Made by a program: the position numbers and the translations under genes. The notes under the pieces were generated by a model. The model did not search any database, was not told where the DNA came from, and saw nothing but the letters and a program-made list of their open reading frames with translations. From Seiridium cupressi (Eukaryota; Ascomycota; Sordariomycetes; Amphisphaeriales; Sporocadaceae): a DNA stretch of 64,000 nt. The DNA lies in contig JARVKI010000041.1 of the NCBI GenBank assembly GCA_036674765.1, forward strand, positions 186,001-250,000, read 5' to 3'. Of this stretch, positions 23,901-35,277 are shown piece after piece. The stretch's first letter is position 1. Every line of letters starts with the position of its first letter.

Positions 23901-25061
23901 AGCGGTCCAAAGCAGATCCTGATCATGCCAAATTAGGGCGTTGGGTGAAAAATCGAAGCGATCTATCTCCTTGAATGGCATGGTCGGCCGACCAAAATCC
24001 CATATATGCACAGGACTGATGCCATATCCTTTAGTAGGTCCATCGACATAGGATACCGCGATTTGGGCCGCTCTTCTACCTTTGGCAGTGGCGGAATAGA
24101 GGGGTGGACGCCACGAAACACATGCTATGGGAGCAGGTGTCGAAATACTCCACATAGGCTTCTGACGTTTATTGGCACCATCAGACATATCCCATACGTG
24201 GCACACACTGTCAAGTCCAGCACTTAGCAGGCGATCGCCATCAAAGTGCCAAGCCACACAACTCGCTCCTCTTGTGGGATCGTGAGCATTGATCCTGAGC
24301 AAGGGAGCAGTCGGCTTTCGAATATCCCACTTGAATACAGCCCCGGACTCAGTTGCGCAAGCGAAAACCATACCATCTTTGGGCGACCATTGGACGTCTC
24401 GAATGCCTTCAGCATTGCACTTAAAAGACTGGAAGGCGCGATACGTTGCTTGGGCGTTGCGGTTGACGACTGGACTCTTGGTGTCGAAGCATCGCACGAT
24501 TCCGTCCTGGCTTCCGGAAAGCAGCCATGAGCTTCTATGGGGGTTAATGTCCAGCGTGTTGATCTGACGCGAATCCTCGCGCATTTGTACGAATTCCAAC
24601 CCAGCACCTCCAGCTGTTTGGGTGCTTAGGCGACTCAGATTGTACTGGAATATTCGACCGTTGGCACAAGCCGTGAAAATTGTTGACTCTCCATTCTGAT
24701 TCGTAGCCCACTTTACATCCTTAATTGACAATTGGTCGGAAACAGTAGTAGATGCGCCGGGCTTGGTGTTTGGCTGTGAAGTTATGATGGCGCGCACATC
24801 GATGCCCTCCTTGATGGTCAAGCCGTCGATCTGAACCGTCTTGAGCACATGTCTCCCGCCCAGGACGGCGAATTGGCCATCGGGAGACTTGTCTAGACAT
24901 GCGATAGGCCCAACTGCTGGATATTGGGCGTCCTGCGACGCGTTCGGACGGTAGGACGGGGCTATAGGCGAGCCAGACGGACCCAAGTTATTGTCGGTGG
25001 CAGTCGAGTCGTTGGTTGGCCTGCCCAGCAGACGGCGCATGATCTTGCCTTGATTATACAT
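20994..25061 (-). CDS. RTC1: WD40-RING protein Rtc1/Sea2 (WDR24 homologue), SEACAT/GATOR2 subunit
   Basis: This single-exon gene encodes 1,355 residues. WD40 repeats fill about residues 50-400 (for example SCVAWHFDGDRLLSAGLDSV and SGSQDGIVRCFD). A long Ser-rich, probably disordered middle follows (about 420-1000). A C-terminal Cys/His-rich RING-type module lies near 1075-1220 (CPSCHKP, CEKCRY, CAVCKH, YCPGCKHGGHAACL, CPMDGCGHAC). This domain order is that of yeast Rtc1/Sea2 and animal WDR24. The family works on the vacuolar or lysosomal membrane in the SEACAT/GATOR2 complex, which supports TORC1 signalling when amino acids are present. Met8 (MRRLLGRPT) is an alternative start. The gene is divergent from the Vps38/UVRAG-like gene. 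Assignment is firm. Confidence 0.94.
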   Translation of the reverse strand: MYNQGKIMRRLLGRPTNDSTATDNNLGPSGSPIAPSYRPNASQDAQYPAVGPIACLDKSPDGQFAVLGGRHVLKTVQIDGLTIKEGIDVRAIITSQPNTKPGASTTVSDQLSIKDVKWATNQNGESTIFTACANGRIFQYNLSRLSTQTAGGAGLEFVQMREDSRQINTLDINPHRSSWLLSGSQDGIVRCFDTKSPVVNRNAQATYRAFQSFKCNAEGIRDVQWSPKDGMVFACATESGAVFKWDIRKPTAPLLRINAHDPTRGASCVAWHFDGDRLLSAGLDSVCHVWDMSDGANKRQKPMWSISTPAPIACVSWRPPLYSATAKGRRAAQIAVSYVDGPTKGYGISPVHIWDFGRPTMPFKEIDRFDFSPNALIWHDQDLLWTAGSNGFSQCDVAYAPKVVDRKSPSALVFAPRGEVLMVLEERSQSRRPHPTIATHDMIPASFSSSPNTQVLSHSRSDSEEDVVGSFLGPSKPGSKKPTANSRSAHTLSTTPPSGSTSDEPIIPLEQSIGVTKIFKPNQVMAMGQATAPSKAKHYQFLSRHYLDALLLDLPYTTGGAGLNVRVCDIMEHYARAAESIGQIRLAQTWRILAQAFGQLLDSRGRYHLDLRLAKRKNAKSPLLREKSASKLNLQKLAQVAEHQAGGEETPRKASYIHSTDSRSSLGQSLLPADADSESNVPTPVARPIREDLPAYHQFIPGKVLTPVQELDSLILPPAFHKEVDRPGLRERHDSAPLSVISQGSQLSSTEGYDFYDMEAVEAIPQAIDVPKKKEPLSLDYMDLGTSGGRRPEPARHDSDESFGQMFSVSDGSRLTAEAGSMSSSLRGIVNRSEAIIGSNKSSTEEYHSRIRGKQIHRSSEASHAAGPRGLDRQDSDSSRDIFMISQTRADSGESQPSRGDSFELSQPSGGFSPAQLRVKQPQPPRKSSNERLISGRPEQSTSPNMTEADFMPWNDDPPYPFPLSSDAVDKLRAPLLKPYELLSRVLAYEAQSSALNASAMILLLKPLVPDDVIDPDLASAILRHHHDRLMKQKFFIEAATLRNLCVADWPEGVEVWGDNYTSIFFPAQDPQRVSANFTCPSCHKPREINRSDGGLGVWKCEKCRYTMGPCAVCKHRDATVVSHPPMPLIKGIAHWQESRDEVVLSTWWYCPGCKHGGHAACLEGWHSPMPADDCGGDGSTPGTPGLPPEAFSEGCCPMDGCGHACLPGRWREALSNAKKEPLERNVREHTRNTIPSLHRNDHKTNPLGELVASAPAVIGGVRSDALVVSQSRAVEGVREVLAASDAGNGSSTEDGSRLSRAAGGILSVLSSSPGRSSSQTPAGVGVQGIRSNDRGERERRKSVKFAAGATDERR

Positions 25062-25650
25062 GTCGGTAACGTGTCGCCTTGAGCGCCATGAATACAGATA
25101 GTATCATCGTACAAGCTTCAGTTCAGACTGCTTATCGAGAGCAAGTCTGTCGGTATGCGCGAGTAGAGCGCGCTCGTTGTGGACTTCGGCGCGTGAATCA
25201 GCTCTGAAGTCAATTTCGAGTAGACATGTACTGCAGGAGTAAAGCTAGAGCGTGTCGCCGAACCCAGACTAGCATTGGGTGGTTAATTGACGCCGAGCCC
25301 ACTAAAAGCCCCTGTCGCTTGTACCTTAATGCTACCCCGCGATTCTGCCGTCGGCGCCCGCCTTCATTAGCTCAGTCAGCCCAGCTCAGCTCTGGGGGAG
25401 CTCCCCAAATTAGCACCAAAAGCGCCATGACGTTTCAGTGCATTTCACCGTTGTGAGTGCAGATGATCCTGGTACTTTGATGACGCCTCTTGGCCGTCGC
25501 GTTGAAGCACTTGCTTGTCCCCCGCCTGCACGAAGACTGTCCCTACGGCTTGCCAACGTCAATGAACGTCAAAGACGGCATTGCACAAGGCGGATGAGAT
25601 AGACCCCAGTGTGCCCGCTGCCACTTGCAGCCTGACGTGCGCCTTAAACA
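25062..25650. promoter_or_regulatory. Shared divergent promoter of RTC1 and the Vps38/UVRAG-like gene
   Basis: The two start codons are only 589 bp apart, so both promoters must lie here. No TATA box of standard form was picked out; the interval is GC-rich in its middle. A short plus-strand frame at 25226-25456 has random composition and is rejected. Confidence 0.5.
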
Positions 25651-27555
25651 ATGTCTCTCTCAACCGAATCAACGCGTCCTCTACTCCTGCCTCAGAATCG
25701 ACGTTTGCGGCACGTGCAAGGCATATATCTGCGGAACCTGAGCTTCGTGCGACCGATTGGAAAGACTGCGGATGACCTGGATCTGGGGAAGGGCTCGCCT
25801 AACAAGCTTCAAGCCCTCAAGAGCAGTCCTCAGCTCCATCACGCCGCCTCCTCAGAATCACTGCGGGACCGTCCTACCAAGATTCGACGACGAAGTACTA
25901 ATCTTGCCAACAAGAGCCCGCTGACCAGGCAAAAGGCCTTGGAGGTCGCCATTGAGAGGAAGGCGGCCGACGTTTTCTTCTCGTTGCATGTGGAAGGGAT
26001 TGAGGATCCAGTCTATATCAGTGAAGTAGCGGAGCGATCGACGGTAAGAAGATCTCCTAGCCGCGCATGGTCCTTTCGATATCGACAACGAATTAGCCAT
26101 GAGAGCTGACAGTTGCTGTGCATCCTGCAGAATTTCAATTTTCGGTTCTTCGATCTATCTCAAGCTGATGGCCACATTACCCGGTCCGCCGAAGTGACTA
26201 TCAAAGTATGGGCGAGGAGACAAGGGAATTGGTTGCTCCTGGTCGACCAGGCCCTCAACTTACGTCTTCTGAACTTCATCGGCACGCTGCGCGACCAACA
26301 TTTCCCGCCCAATTGTCTAGTCGTCCACCTCATTGACGGCATCTATTGCCTCGAGCTGCCTGCTAGAGTCTCCGAGCCGAAGCAGAGCTTGGCATTGCCT
26401 ACCTCATCCTACAATGCCCTCATGAAGCTGTCCAATCTGGAGGCATCTATACAGGATGCGCTGGCGACTCGCGATACACTAACCGCCCAAATCAACGAGC
26501 TTCTCGAGCGGACACCTCTGGACCTTGTGCCCGTGGCACAAGAGAAAGCGAAGCTTGCGAATAAGTATCTCACAACTGAACAGCGATCTCTGAAGGCCGC
26601 CGAGACGCGCCGGGAGGAACTGAAACAATCCATAGCGGCAAGGCGGGCTGCCATCGCAGAGGGCCGAGAGGCGCAGAAAAAAGCGGCCGAAATTGTCGAA
26701 AATGCAAAGACCAAGATTCCAAGTGCGCGTGCCTCTATTGATAGCACTCGAGATAGTATCCGCGGCCAACGCCGGCGTATTTGCGAAGAGCTCAATCAGA
26801 TCTTCCCTATCGTAGCTGCCCCTTCTGGCACGCCTTTGGCTTTTCAGATCTGCGGTATCAGTCTACCTAATACTGACTATGACCCAACATTGAACAGTGC
26901 CGCGGAGAATGCCCTATCAGCGGCATTGGGACATGTCGCACAGTTGACCCACGCGTTGCAATTCTACCTTGGCATACCGCTGCCATATCCTATAGCACCA
27001 TTCGGGTCCAGGAGCAGTGTTCGGGACGACATCTCTCAAATCGCTGACAAGGATCGCTCCTTCCCGCTGTTCATTCGTGGAGGTGCAACAGCACAATATC
27101 GCTTCGATTACGGTTGGTTTTTACTTAATAAAGACATCGAAACTCTTTGTGTCAGTGCTGGTCTCAAGGTCGTCGACATACGGCATACGTTGCCGAACCT
27201 AAAGTATCTTCTCTACGTCTGTAGCGCTGGGACAGACGAACTGCCGGAGCGGAAGCGCGGTGGCATCCGAGGACTATGGGCAGGCAAGATGAAGGGACGA
27301 GTGGGCACGTCTGCAGACGACGGAGCAAGCAGCAACGGTGGAAGTCGACGGGGAAGTGCCGACAGCGAATTGTTGGATAGGCAAAGAGATGAGTTTAGGA
27401 AAATCATCGGGGCCGATGCGAATGGTCGCAGCGACGGACATTCTGCCACTGGCAGGACTGGGGCTAGGGGTCCCAGTCCTGCTCGGCTACCCTTCGACGA
27501 GGGCACCAAACTCACGTTGAGGACGAAAGGCTTGCGAGAGAATATCGTCAATTGA
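25651..27555 (+). CDS. Vps38/UVRAG-like subunit of class III PI3-kinase complex
   Basis: Exons 25651-26043 and 26131-27555 are separated by an 87-bp intron (GTAAGA...TGCAG), giving 605 residues. After a variable N-terminus there is a C2-like beta-rich region (about 80-215, including VFFSLHVEGIEDPVYISEV and WLLLVDQALNLRLLNFIG). A long coiled coil occupies about 228-354. A globular BARA-like region lies near 380-510 (SAAENALSAALGHVAQLTHA, DIRHTLPNLKYLLYV). A low-complexity Ser/Gly/Arg tail ends the protein. This order matches UVRAG/Vps38 better than Atg14, which lacks a C2 start. The family joins Vps34-Vps15-Vps30/Beclin to make PI3P on endosomes and vacuoles. The ATG has a good context (ACAATGT). 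The family call is sound; Vps38 versus Atg14 is less certain. Confidence 0.88.
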
Positions 27556-28814
27556 TATTCTTGGCACTTGCTGCGCCCAATACGAGGACCGAAGGGCTGT
27601 ATATACGTAAAGCAAGGCGATGCATCATTTCTAGTTTTGTTTTAGATACCCATGCGAGGAGTCGTAGGACTTGTTGACAAATTCCCGATGGCCAATGGCT
27701 TCTATGCCAGACACATTCTATATGTAAATACAGTTCATTGCCTTGCACCAAGTCACAACCGCTTAGTATCCTTCAAAAAGTGGACTTGGATGGATGCCAG
27801 GGAGGTATCGTCATGCTAGTTAAGGGCAACTGATCTTTTTCGGCGCAGCTTCTGTTATAAATTCGGATGCCCTTGGCTATGGATTTAAGAACCCAGTAGG
27901 GAGACCCTCATCTACATAAGTAGTAGAGCGTGGGACCAAACAGAAATACCTGGATAAAGAGGGAAAGCAGGCAGACACAGAAAGGCTATACAAAGCATAT
28001 AAAAACATATGCCTCACACCCACTAGTAGAACGCGGAACATGGATCGTAATACGTCCAACTTCCAGGACACTGGATCTAGGATTTTAGAGTAGTCTACCT
28101 AGCAGCTAGGTATGCAGAACAGGCGCGCGATACGAGATGTGTTTGGTTGTTTCTTGTAGGGATAGCGGCTCTTGCAATACGCGATATCCATGCTGGTCGA
28201 GTGGGTACATTAGGTTCAGCTCGTCCACGTTTCACCCTTTTACCTAAATATCTGGAGAGACAAGGCTGGATTCGGAGGAAAGACAGGGCCATCGCCACGC
28301 GTGCCAGGACGAACTTTAGCGGTTACTGGCAGCGCCGACAGCCCAGCAGCCATGTCTTGTTGTTGGACAGCCCCGCCAAAAGTCGGCTGAAGGCCCCACC
28401 CCCTTAACTTCGCTAAGTCCCCTAGCTCCCACGTGTTGACCCGGCAACGCAGAAGGCACCACAACATCTCCATGAGGTACAACTCTCAACGGCAGATGAG
28501 CGATGACAGCACACTAGCTCCACACCAATTCACCCGTGTCGTTCTCTTCCTCACGGACAACATAGTTTTTGAATGAGCTTTTCTTTCTTGCCAACATCGG
28601 ACCTGGTAAATCCCTTTCAGTTTCTGGCTATCACGACCTCGCCTCGCAGGCGGATTTTGCATTTTTGTTTACTTGTACCCCCGAGGAGTTCCCTCCAAGC
28701 TCCACGAGCGCCAGCATAGACGACGGGAGCTTGCTCGACATTTCGCGCCCAGGCAGCGTGGGTTAGATGAGGGAGAGGACTCGAAGAGAGTACCAGCGCA
28801 ACTAAACACCCAAC
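27556..28814. other. Intergenic region with kinesin promoter
   Basis: This 1.26-kb interval holds the 3' end of the Vps38/UVRAG-like gene and the promoter of the kinesin gene. The last 300 bp are C-rich and leader-like. No further gene is visible. Confidence 0.45.
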
Positions 28815-31800
28815 ATGGCCGCACGAGACCCGGGCGCTTCTTCCATCACAGTCGCTGGTAAACACGAGCTTCTCGACACCAAAGCCCGTGGTTGCTAATC
28901 AATGTTGTAGTGCGAGTGCGGCCTTTCACGATTCGAGAAGCCGCTCAAGTACAGCGCAGCGATGGCGATACAGTATTCCTAGGAGATGGCTCCCTGGCAG
29001 CGGCGCCGACGCCGAAGCTGAAATCCAGCGGGATCAGATCAGTGGTCAAAGTGGTGGATGACAGATGTTTGTATGTTTGTAGCCCTTTGAATGCATTCGA
29101 TCCAGGTTCTAATCATCATCGCTCCGCCAGAGTCTTCGATCCGCCGGAAGATAACCCCGTCCAAAAGTTCTCCAGATCAGTGGTCCCCAACGGCAAGAAA
29201 GTAAAGGATCAAGTCTTCGCCTTCGATCGCGTGTTTGACGAAAACACAACACAGTCGGACGTCTACGAGGGCACCACAAAGAACCTGCTGGATAGTGTTC
29301 TGGATGGCTACAACGCCACGGTATTCGCCTATGGTGCCACGGGATGCGGAAAAACACACACAATCACGGGTACTTCTCAGATGCCCGGCATCATCTTCCT
29401 AACCATGCAGGAATTGTTTGAGAAGATTTCGGATCGGAGCGACGAGAAGCACACGGAGATCTCCCTGTCATATCTCGAAATCTACAACGAAACCATCCGA
29501 GACCTGTTGGTACCAGGTGGTAGCAAGCAAGGCTTGATGCTGCGAGAAGACTCCAATCAAGCAGTGACAGTGTCTGGTCTCACGAGTCACCACCCCAAGG
29601 ATGTCCAGGAAGTCATGGATATGATTGTACTCGGCAATGAGTTCCGAACGGTTTCGCCGACCGCAGCCAACGCAACCTCATCGAGATCTCACGCCGTCCT
29701 CCAAATCAACGTAGCTCAGAAAGACCGAAACGCGGCTGTCAATGAGCCTCATACAATGGCCACACTCAGCATCATCGATCTTGCTGGCAGTGAACGTGCC
29801 AGCGCCACCAAGAATAGAGGAGAACGTCTGATGGAGGGTGCCAACATCAATAAGTCTCTACTCGCCCTCGGCAGCTGCATCAACGCCCTGTGCGATCCGC
29901 GCAAGAAAAACCACGTTCCCTACCGAAACAGCAAATTAACCCGTTTACTCAAATTCTCACTAGGTGGCAACTGCAAGACAGTCATGATTGTCTGTGTTAG
30001 TCCATCCAGCGCCCACTTTGACGAAACCCAAAATACTCTGCGATATGCCAACCGAGCCAAAAACATCCAAACCAAGGTCACGAGGAATGTTTTCAACGTC
30101 AACCGTCATGTCAAGGACTTCTTGGTCAAGATTGATGAGCAAATGGCTCTTATCAATGAGCTCAAGGCACAACAAAAGGATGCCGAGCGACTAGCCTTTG
30201 CCAAGTTCCAAAAACAATTGGAAAAGAGAGGCGCTTCCGCGAGTGAAGGGATTCAGAGAATTCGCACCGCCTATCAAAACTCGGGGCCTGAGCGGCAGGA
30301 CAAGATCTCCCACATGAAGAAGCAGCGCGCCATTGAGCGACGGATTAGTCTCCTGTCCTCGTGGATCGCGGCCTTTGATGCTATTTGTGAAGCTAGGGAG
30401 GATGACGACTGCATGCCATCCAACTTGGCCGCCATGCGCAAGACGGCCCAGGGTATTCTTCTGGAGCTTGAAAACAGTCGCCACCATATTCATCAGAAGT
30501 TGGAGAAGACAAACTGGGAAAGAGCTATTGACACTGCCCTACAACATAGCATCAACCAACTTCCAACTGGAGAGGGATGCGCGGATGGTGGTGAAATCGC
30601 ATCACTGCAAAGAGAAGCTGAACTGCTCAAGTCAAACTTCGCCAGAGAGGCGTACAGAGAAGTGCTGGAACAGGACAAGGCCGGAGATGCAGGCATGATG
30701 CAAGTGCTCCTGACAGCACAGTTTGAGATCCTTGCGTCCTTGGCAGAGACCATCAACATGAAGGCCGAGGAGGCTGTTGTTCATGCGAAGAGTATCATCA
30801 ACCGCTTGCTGGATACTGGATGCTCAGCTACTTCACATATCGTGAAGCCTGAAGGTGGGGACGTCCCAGTTGAGAAATTTGCCCCGTCGAAACGAGGAAC
30901 ACCAAAGAGGAAGAAGGCGGTGAACGTTATGATTGACGGTGTCAAGCCCATTCCCAACCCAGCACTGGCAGCGATTGCTGCAGAGCAGTCGCAGGCTTTT
31001 CTTTCGCCAGCCAAGGGCTCCCCGAGACGGCGCAAGGTTCTCAACGCGCGAAAGGGTGTCGCATTTACCCCAGTCAAAAAGAAGGCCATCCCGCAACGTG
31101 TTGTCCGATGGCGAGACGATGAGACCGAGTCGGGCACTCTGGCGGACTTCGAGAAAACTCCAAGGAAGTACGACTCGACACCGGAGCGGATCCCCCCGGC
31201 AAAGAGATCCGAAATCCTTGCACCCGCATCTTATCTCAACAATGATTCTGCCGATGACTCAAGCCCGTCTCTCATCGTTCCAGAAACGTCGTCCATACCC
31301 CTTGCAAAGCCCAGTCGGTTTCAGGCAGGCTTCTTATCTAAGACACGGACGTCCCCCTCCGGCACTATGGCAGGGTCACCTGTCGCCCCTACCCTTACGT
31401 TGAACTTGACATCCTCTGATGAGGACCGGACAAGCCCTCTCCGTAACCTCGACCTTTCGCGAACTTCTAACATCAGATCGCCGTCTGGACGCATCTCCAT
31501 TAGTCCTAAACCGTCGTCGTCGTATTCACAGTCGCCTACCTCCATTCCAGTGCCATCCACCTTTCGTCAAACTGATGAGAATCATCCCCCTTCCAACTCT
31601 AACTCGGACTCCGAGGGTGCTAGCTCTTTGATCGACACCTCGAAACTACGTTCCGCACTCCACGCCACGAAACAGCGAGACAGGCTCTCCTCCATGGGTC
31701 CAGCGTCATCAGGTGCAAGAAGAATCAGTTCGTTCGGATCTTACGGGAGTGCCGCGACCAGCGGTTCCGTTCACAAGGCATCGGGCTCATATTCAGGCCC

Positions 31801-32092
31801 CATGGCTAGCTCTACCAACGGGATCTCAAGGTCGCGGCGGCTCAGTGGGGAGCGGCGTAAGAGTCCGCCCCTAAGCTGTTCGCCACCCGACACATCGCTT
31901 GGAGGGCTTCGATCTTTCACGCCGGGACAGGCAAGGCGAATGGGCATGGGAAGCATGCGAGGTCAGGGCAGTCCGAGTGAAAGAGAAAGAGGGGAGAAGG
32001 GTCTGAAGAACCGCAGAATCACTATTGGTGGATCTGCAATCAATTCCCACTCTGCAGGGAAGAGAGAACGCGGAGGTGTCGTTTGGCGATGA
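28815..32092 (+). CDS. Kinesin-8 motor protein (Kip3/KipB-like)
   Basis: Exon 1 is 28815-28857 (MAARDPGASSITVA) and exon 2 is 28911-32092, joined across a 53-bp intron (GTAAAC...GCTAATC...GTAG). The joint restores the classic motor start VAVRVRPF. The product is 1,074 residues. The motor domain covers about residues 14-420. The P-loop is GATGCGKT (156-163), switch I is NATSSRSH and switch II is DLAGSERA, followed by HVPYRNSKLTRLL. The N-terminal location and the insert before the P-loop point to kinesin-8. These motors walk to microtubule plus ends and shorten them, setting spindle length and nuclear position. A neck and coiled coil follow (about 420-560). The C-terminal third is Ser/Pro/Arg-rich and likely phosphorylated, and may carry a nuclear localisation signal (TPKRKKAV). 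Assignment is firm at the kinesin-8 level. Confidence 0.94.
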
Positions 32093-33635
32093 TGTAGCAC
32101 GAGTCTGATGGGCTAAAGATGGTGATTATGGTTGCTTTGGGACATACTTTGACTTTTTGTTCTCGGTATTGGAGTTCTTGAGGGCCATCATGGTCAGTCC
32201 TTGGTGGTGTTTTGGTGTCGCCCACGGTTTTGATACTCACAAATTGTTTTATTATTTTCCTTATTTGTTCATAAACCGCACCGGCTCAGATGGCTTGGTT
32301 TGTCATGATAATGTATTACATATTGCAGCTTCTCATTTCTGCATTCTGCTTGCACCCCTGTTCATATACATATGCATGATTCCAACTCGCCGCTTTGACC
32401 AATACTGGCTTTCTTGAAAGCCTGGAATGCAGTGTCAACATCACGTGCCTTGTCTATGCCCTCGCTCAGGGTCGAAGCAAGGCCATTTACTTCATGCCTC
32501 GGCTTCTGGGAAGCACCCGCGATTCTCTGTGATAACGGAACATATCTAAATATCAATGAATGTTCATAAGACCACAATCATATTAAATTCTCGGGCAGTT
32601 CGCTGTGTCTCACATTGTGGCTCTTTATGTGATAGGCTCTGATGTAGCACTTTGATGTCTTTTTCCCATACCACACAACTCATGCGTGTATCGCTCCTAG
32701 AAACCCATCGAAAATTCGGTCAAGCGTTCTGAGATTGGCTTGGTGTTACGAAAGTTCCTAAACTTCCCATCCCTTGTGCTCACTGACGGCGATGCAGGCC
32801 AGCATCCACTCGCCGTCATTGGCAAAGAGTGGAGTGACTAATTTATAGGTTAACTGCATGTAGGTATGGAAGAAGACAGGCGCTTGCTTGTGTCAAATGG
32901 CCGCAAGAATGACTGGAGCATGTCACGGTCTATGTTTGCCCTTGATCATAACTTTACCCACAATAAATAAAGCAAGTATAGCTGAGTTCAGCTTCCAGTA
33001 CTGAGGTCAATTTCGTATCAGACAATTCTGATCAACTCTTCATCGCTTGATGTAAGAAGCCCCTGATATCGAGTTGGCATGACAGGCATCAATAAGCCAA
33101 TTTTGCGATTGGCCCGTCTTGGTGATTGAAAGCTTCTCTGCGTTACACATATTAGAAGTCTTTATTCTGACTATCGATTTTGATACCCCGTTTCGACGAC
33201 TTTGAATATTATGGTGTTCCACAAACCTAAATCTGTCTATCCGCAGGTAAATTTGTTGCGCAATGGCCTCATACTATTTACTCACAGTCTCAAACAGTCA
33301 TGTCACTCAGCTTACACCATTCACTTGTGTAGTTCAACAGATCCGCCACACACCAACTTGGAATTAACGTCGATCATGAATGCAAAGTTCAATGTAACAT
33401 CTCTGTCTCTACTTATACAGTCTCAGAGCGCCTCGATGTATACATATACACATAGTCAATAGGTTGTACCTTTGAGGATGGTCTCGTTGTTAGCTATATA
33501 CCCTGACTTGAGACCCAGAAAAAAGAAGTTTGAAAAGTAAAATTAAAACTCATAACCCCAAACTCTTTGCTCAGCCATCTTGTGGAATACGACCCGTTTC
33601 CCAGGCTCTGGAAGACTCCTTGCCAATAACCAGGA
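32093..33635. other. Convergent intergenic region, 1.5 kb
   Basis: This interval separates the kinesin gene (+) and the coiled-coil gene (-), whose 3' ends face each other. It is AT-rich, especially 32830-33560. Only short frames occur, and I see no repeat or RNA gene. Confidence 0.5.
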
Positions 33636-35238
33636 TTATAGTCCATTTGTCTGCCTGAAATTCCTGACTCCGGTATTCGATTGGCAACGACTGCTATTCT
33701 TCAACTTTTCCCGCTCAACCTGATCTCTGGCCGTGACGACGATTGACTGGTCTGCCCAAAGTACAACACCCCGTTGTAGGACGGGGCCTTTCAACGAAAC
33801 ATAGATTCGCGGGAAGAGGACTAGTTCTATAGCTCGCTTTGCGCCTTCGGGGATCTTAGTATCTGGGATAGACCCATACTCCGTACGGCTTCCTAGATGG
33901 ACGCTGTCTTCTCCGGGAAGGTCGGCCAAGATAAGGTCCTCGTAATATTGGATCTGCGTGGACCACAGCTCCGCAAACTCCTCAAACAGGCCTGTCACGC
34001 GGTCCTCAAACTGTTCTGCCCTGTTCGGTGAGACATATTGGCCCAGTATTGTTAGCACGCTGACCGTCGCTACTTGAACTACCTCGTCGATCACGTCGCT
34101 TTCCCTGTCTTTGGCGAGCTTTAACAGCTGACAGCGGAAAACGGACTGACAAGACTTGTCTCTTCCGAAGAGGCCAAAGACACACTCGGCCGCTTCCTGC
34201 GCGTTGATGTTTATGTCGAGGCAGGGTGCGTAGAAGGGTCGTAACACATAATTCACCAACGCCTGCGCTATAACCGACTCGGCAGCAGCACGACGCATCA
34301 GCGCTGACTCGTTGGACTGTGATTTTGGAAGAGGGAGAACCTTAAACCTCTCACGCAAAGAAGCCGGTGTAATGTTGTTGTACTGATATAGGTTAGCATT
34401 TAGCGTCTGCCAATGTGTTATTCTTCGCACCTCCGAAATTTCATCCGTGCCAAAGAACTCCGCCACAAGCTTTCGGCACTTTTCTGCTAAATCCGATATC
34501 TTCTTGGTGCTACCGCAGTGTCAGTGTCCATGGTCACATATAAATTCTTGTTATTTCCCCAAAGCATCGGAGAATGTGAGATAAGAGTATACACTTGATG
34601 TGTATGTGTACAGTTGAGGTCAACATACAGAGAAGCCAGATCTGCCTGGTTCAATGGCCGAAACACGCCATGACCAAGGTCGGCTTTTGCCTCCCGAAGT
34701 TGTGAGTCGAGATCCTCGCACTCTGCATCGCGTGCGTTGAACTTCGCTTGAATCACATTCCGTTCTTTTTCCATTCTCTTTGAACGTGCTTCATTCATAT
34801 CTCTCAAAGTCTTGACATTTCCCAAATCCTTTTTGAGTAGGTCGATCTTGTCATGTTGTTCACGGCCTCGCCTCTTTGCTTCGCCACGCTGAGCCTTTAG
34901 CTGGGAGGCATCTTGACTGCGAGCTTCCAACTCACTCCTTTCTCGGTCGAAGTTTCTGAGCTGTTCTGTGAAAGCGCTGACCAGTGCATTTTTTTCGCTT
35001 GCTGCTTTCACACTCAACTGGTTTTGCTTAGACTCAAGTTGCTGGATCGCGTTGTGGTCTTGGTCTCGAGCATTTGTTGAAGCTGCTTCTTCTCCTCGAT
35101 AAGGCCTGCCAGCGACTCGATCCCGTCAAGATCGGCCACTACATCCTTTGCGCAAGCGACTAGTGCTAAGAGCTTATTGGGACTCTTGACGGTCTTGTGG
35201 GCGCCGTTGGCCAGGGGCTTGTTTTTAGAGTCAGCCAT
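33636..35238 (-). pseudogene. Coiled-coil protein gene with an apparent one-base frameshift
   Basis: The open frame from the ATG at 35238 (MADSKNKPLANG; an ATG 39 bp upstream at 35277 is possible) reads as a good coiled-coil protein up to about 35060. There the coding signal jumps frame and continues (ESKQNQLSVKAASEKN) to about 34593. A probable 83-bp intron, 34592-34510 (GTATAC...CTGAC...GGTAG), leads to the last exon 34509-33636. No GT donor near 35060 would explain the jump, so a single missing base is the simplest reading. The rest is intact: a charged coiled coil, then a 280-residue helical C-terminal domain (for example ESVIAQALVNYVLRPFYAPC). I do not recognise the family. It may be a recent pseudogene or an assembly error in an intact gene. 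Confidence 0.6.
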
Positions 35239-35277
35239 CTTCGTTAGCATATGCTCCTTGAATGACTTGAGTCTCAT

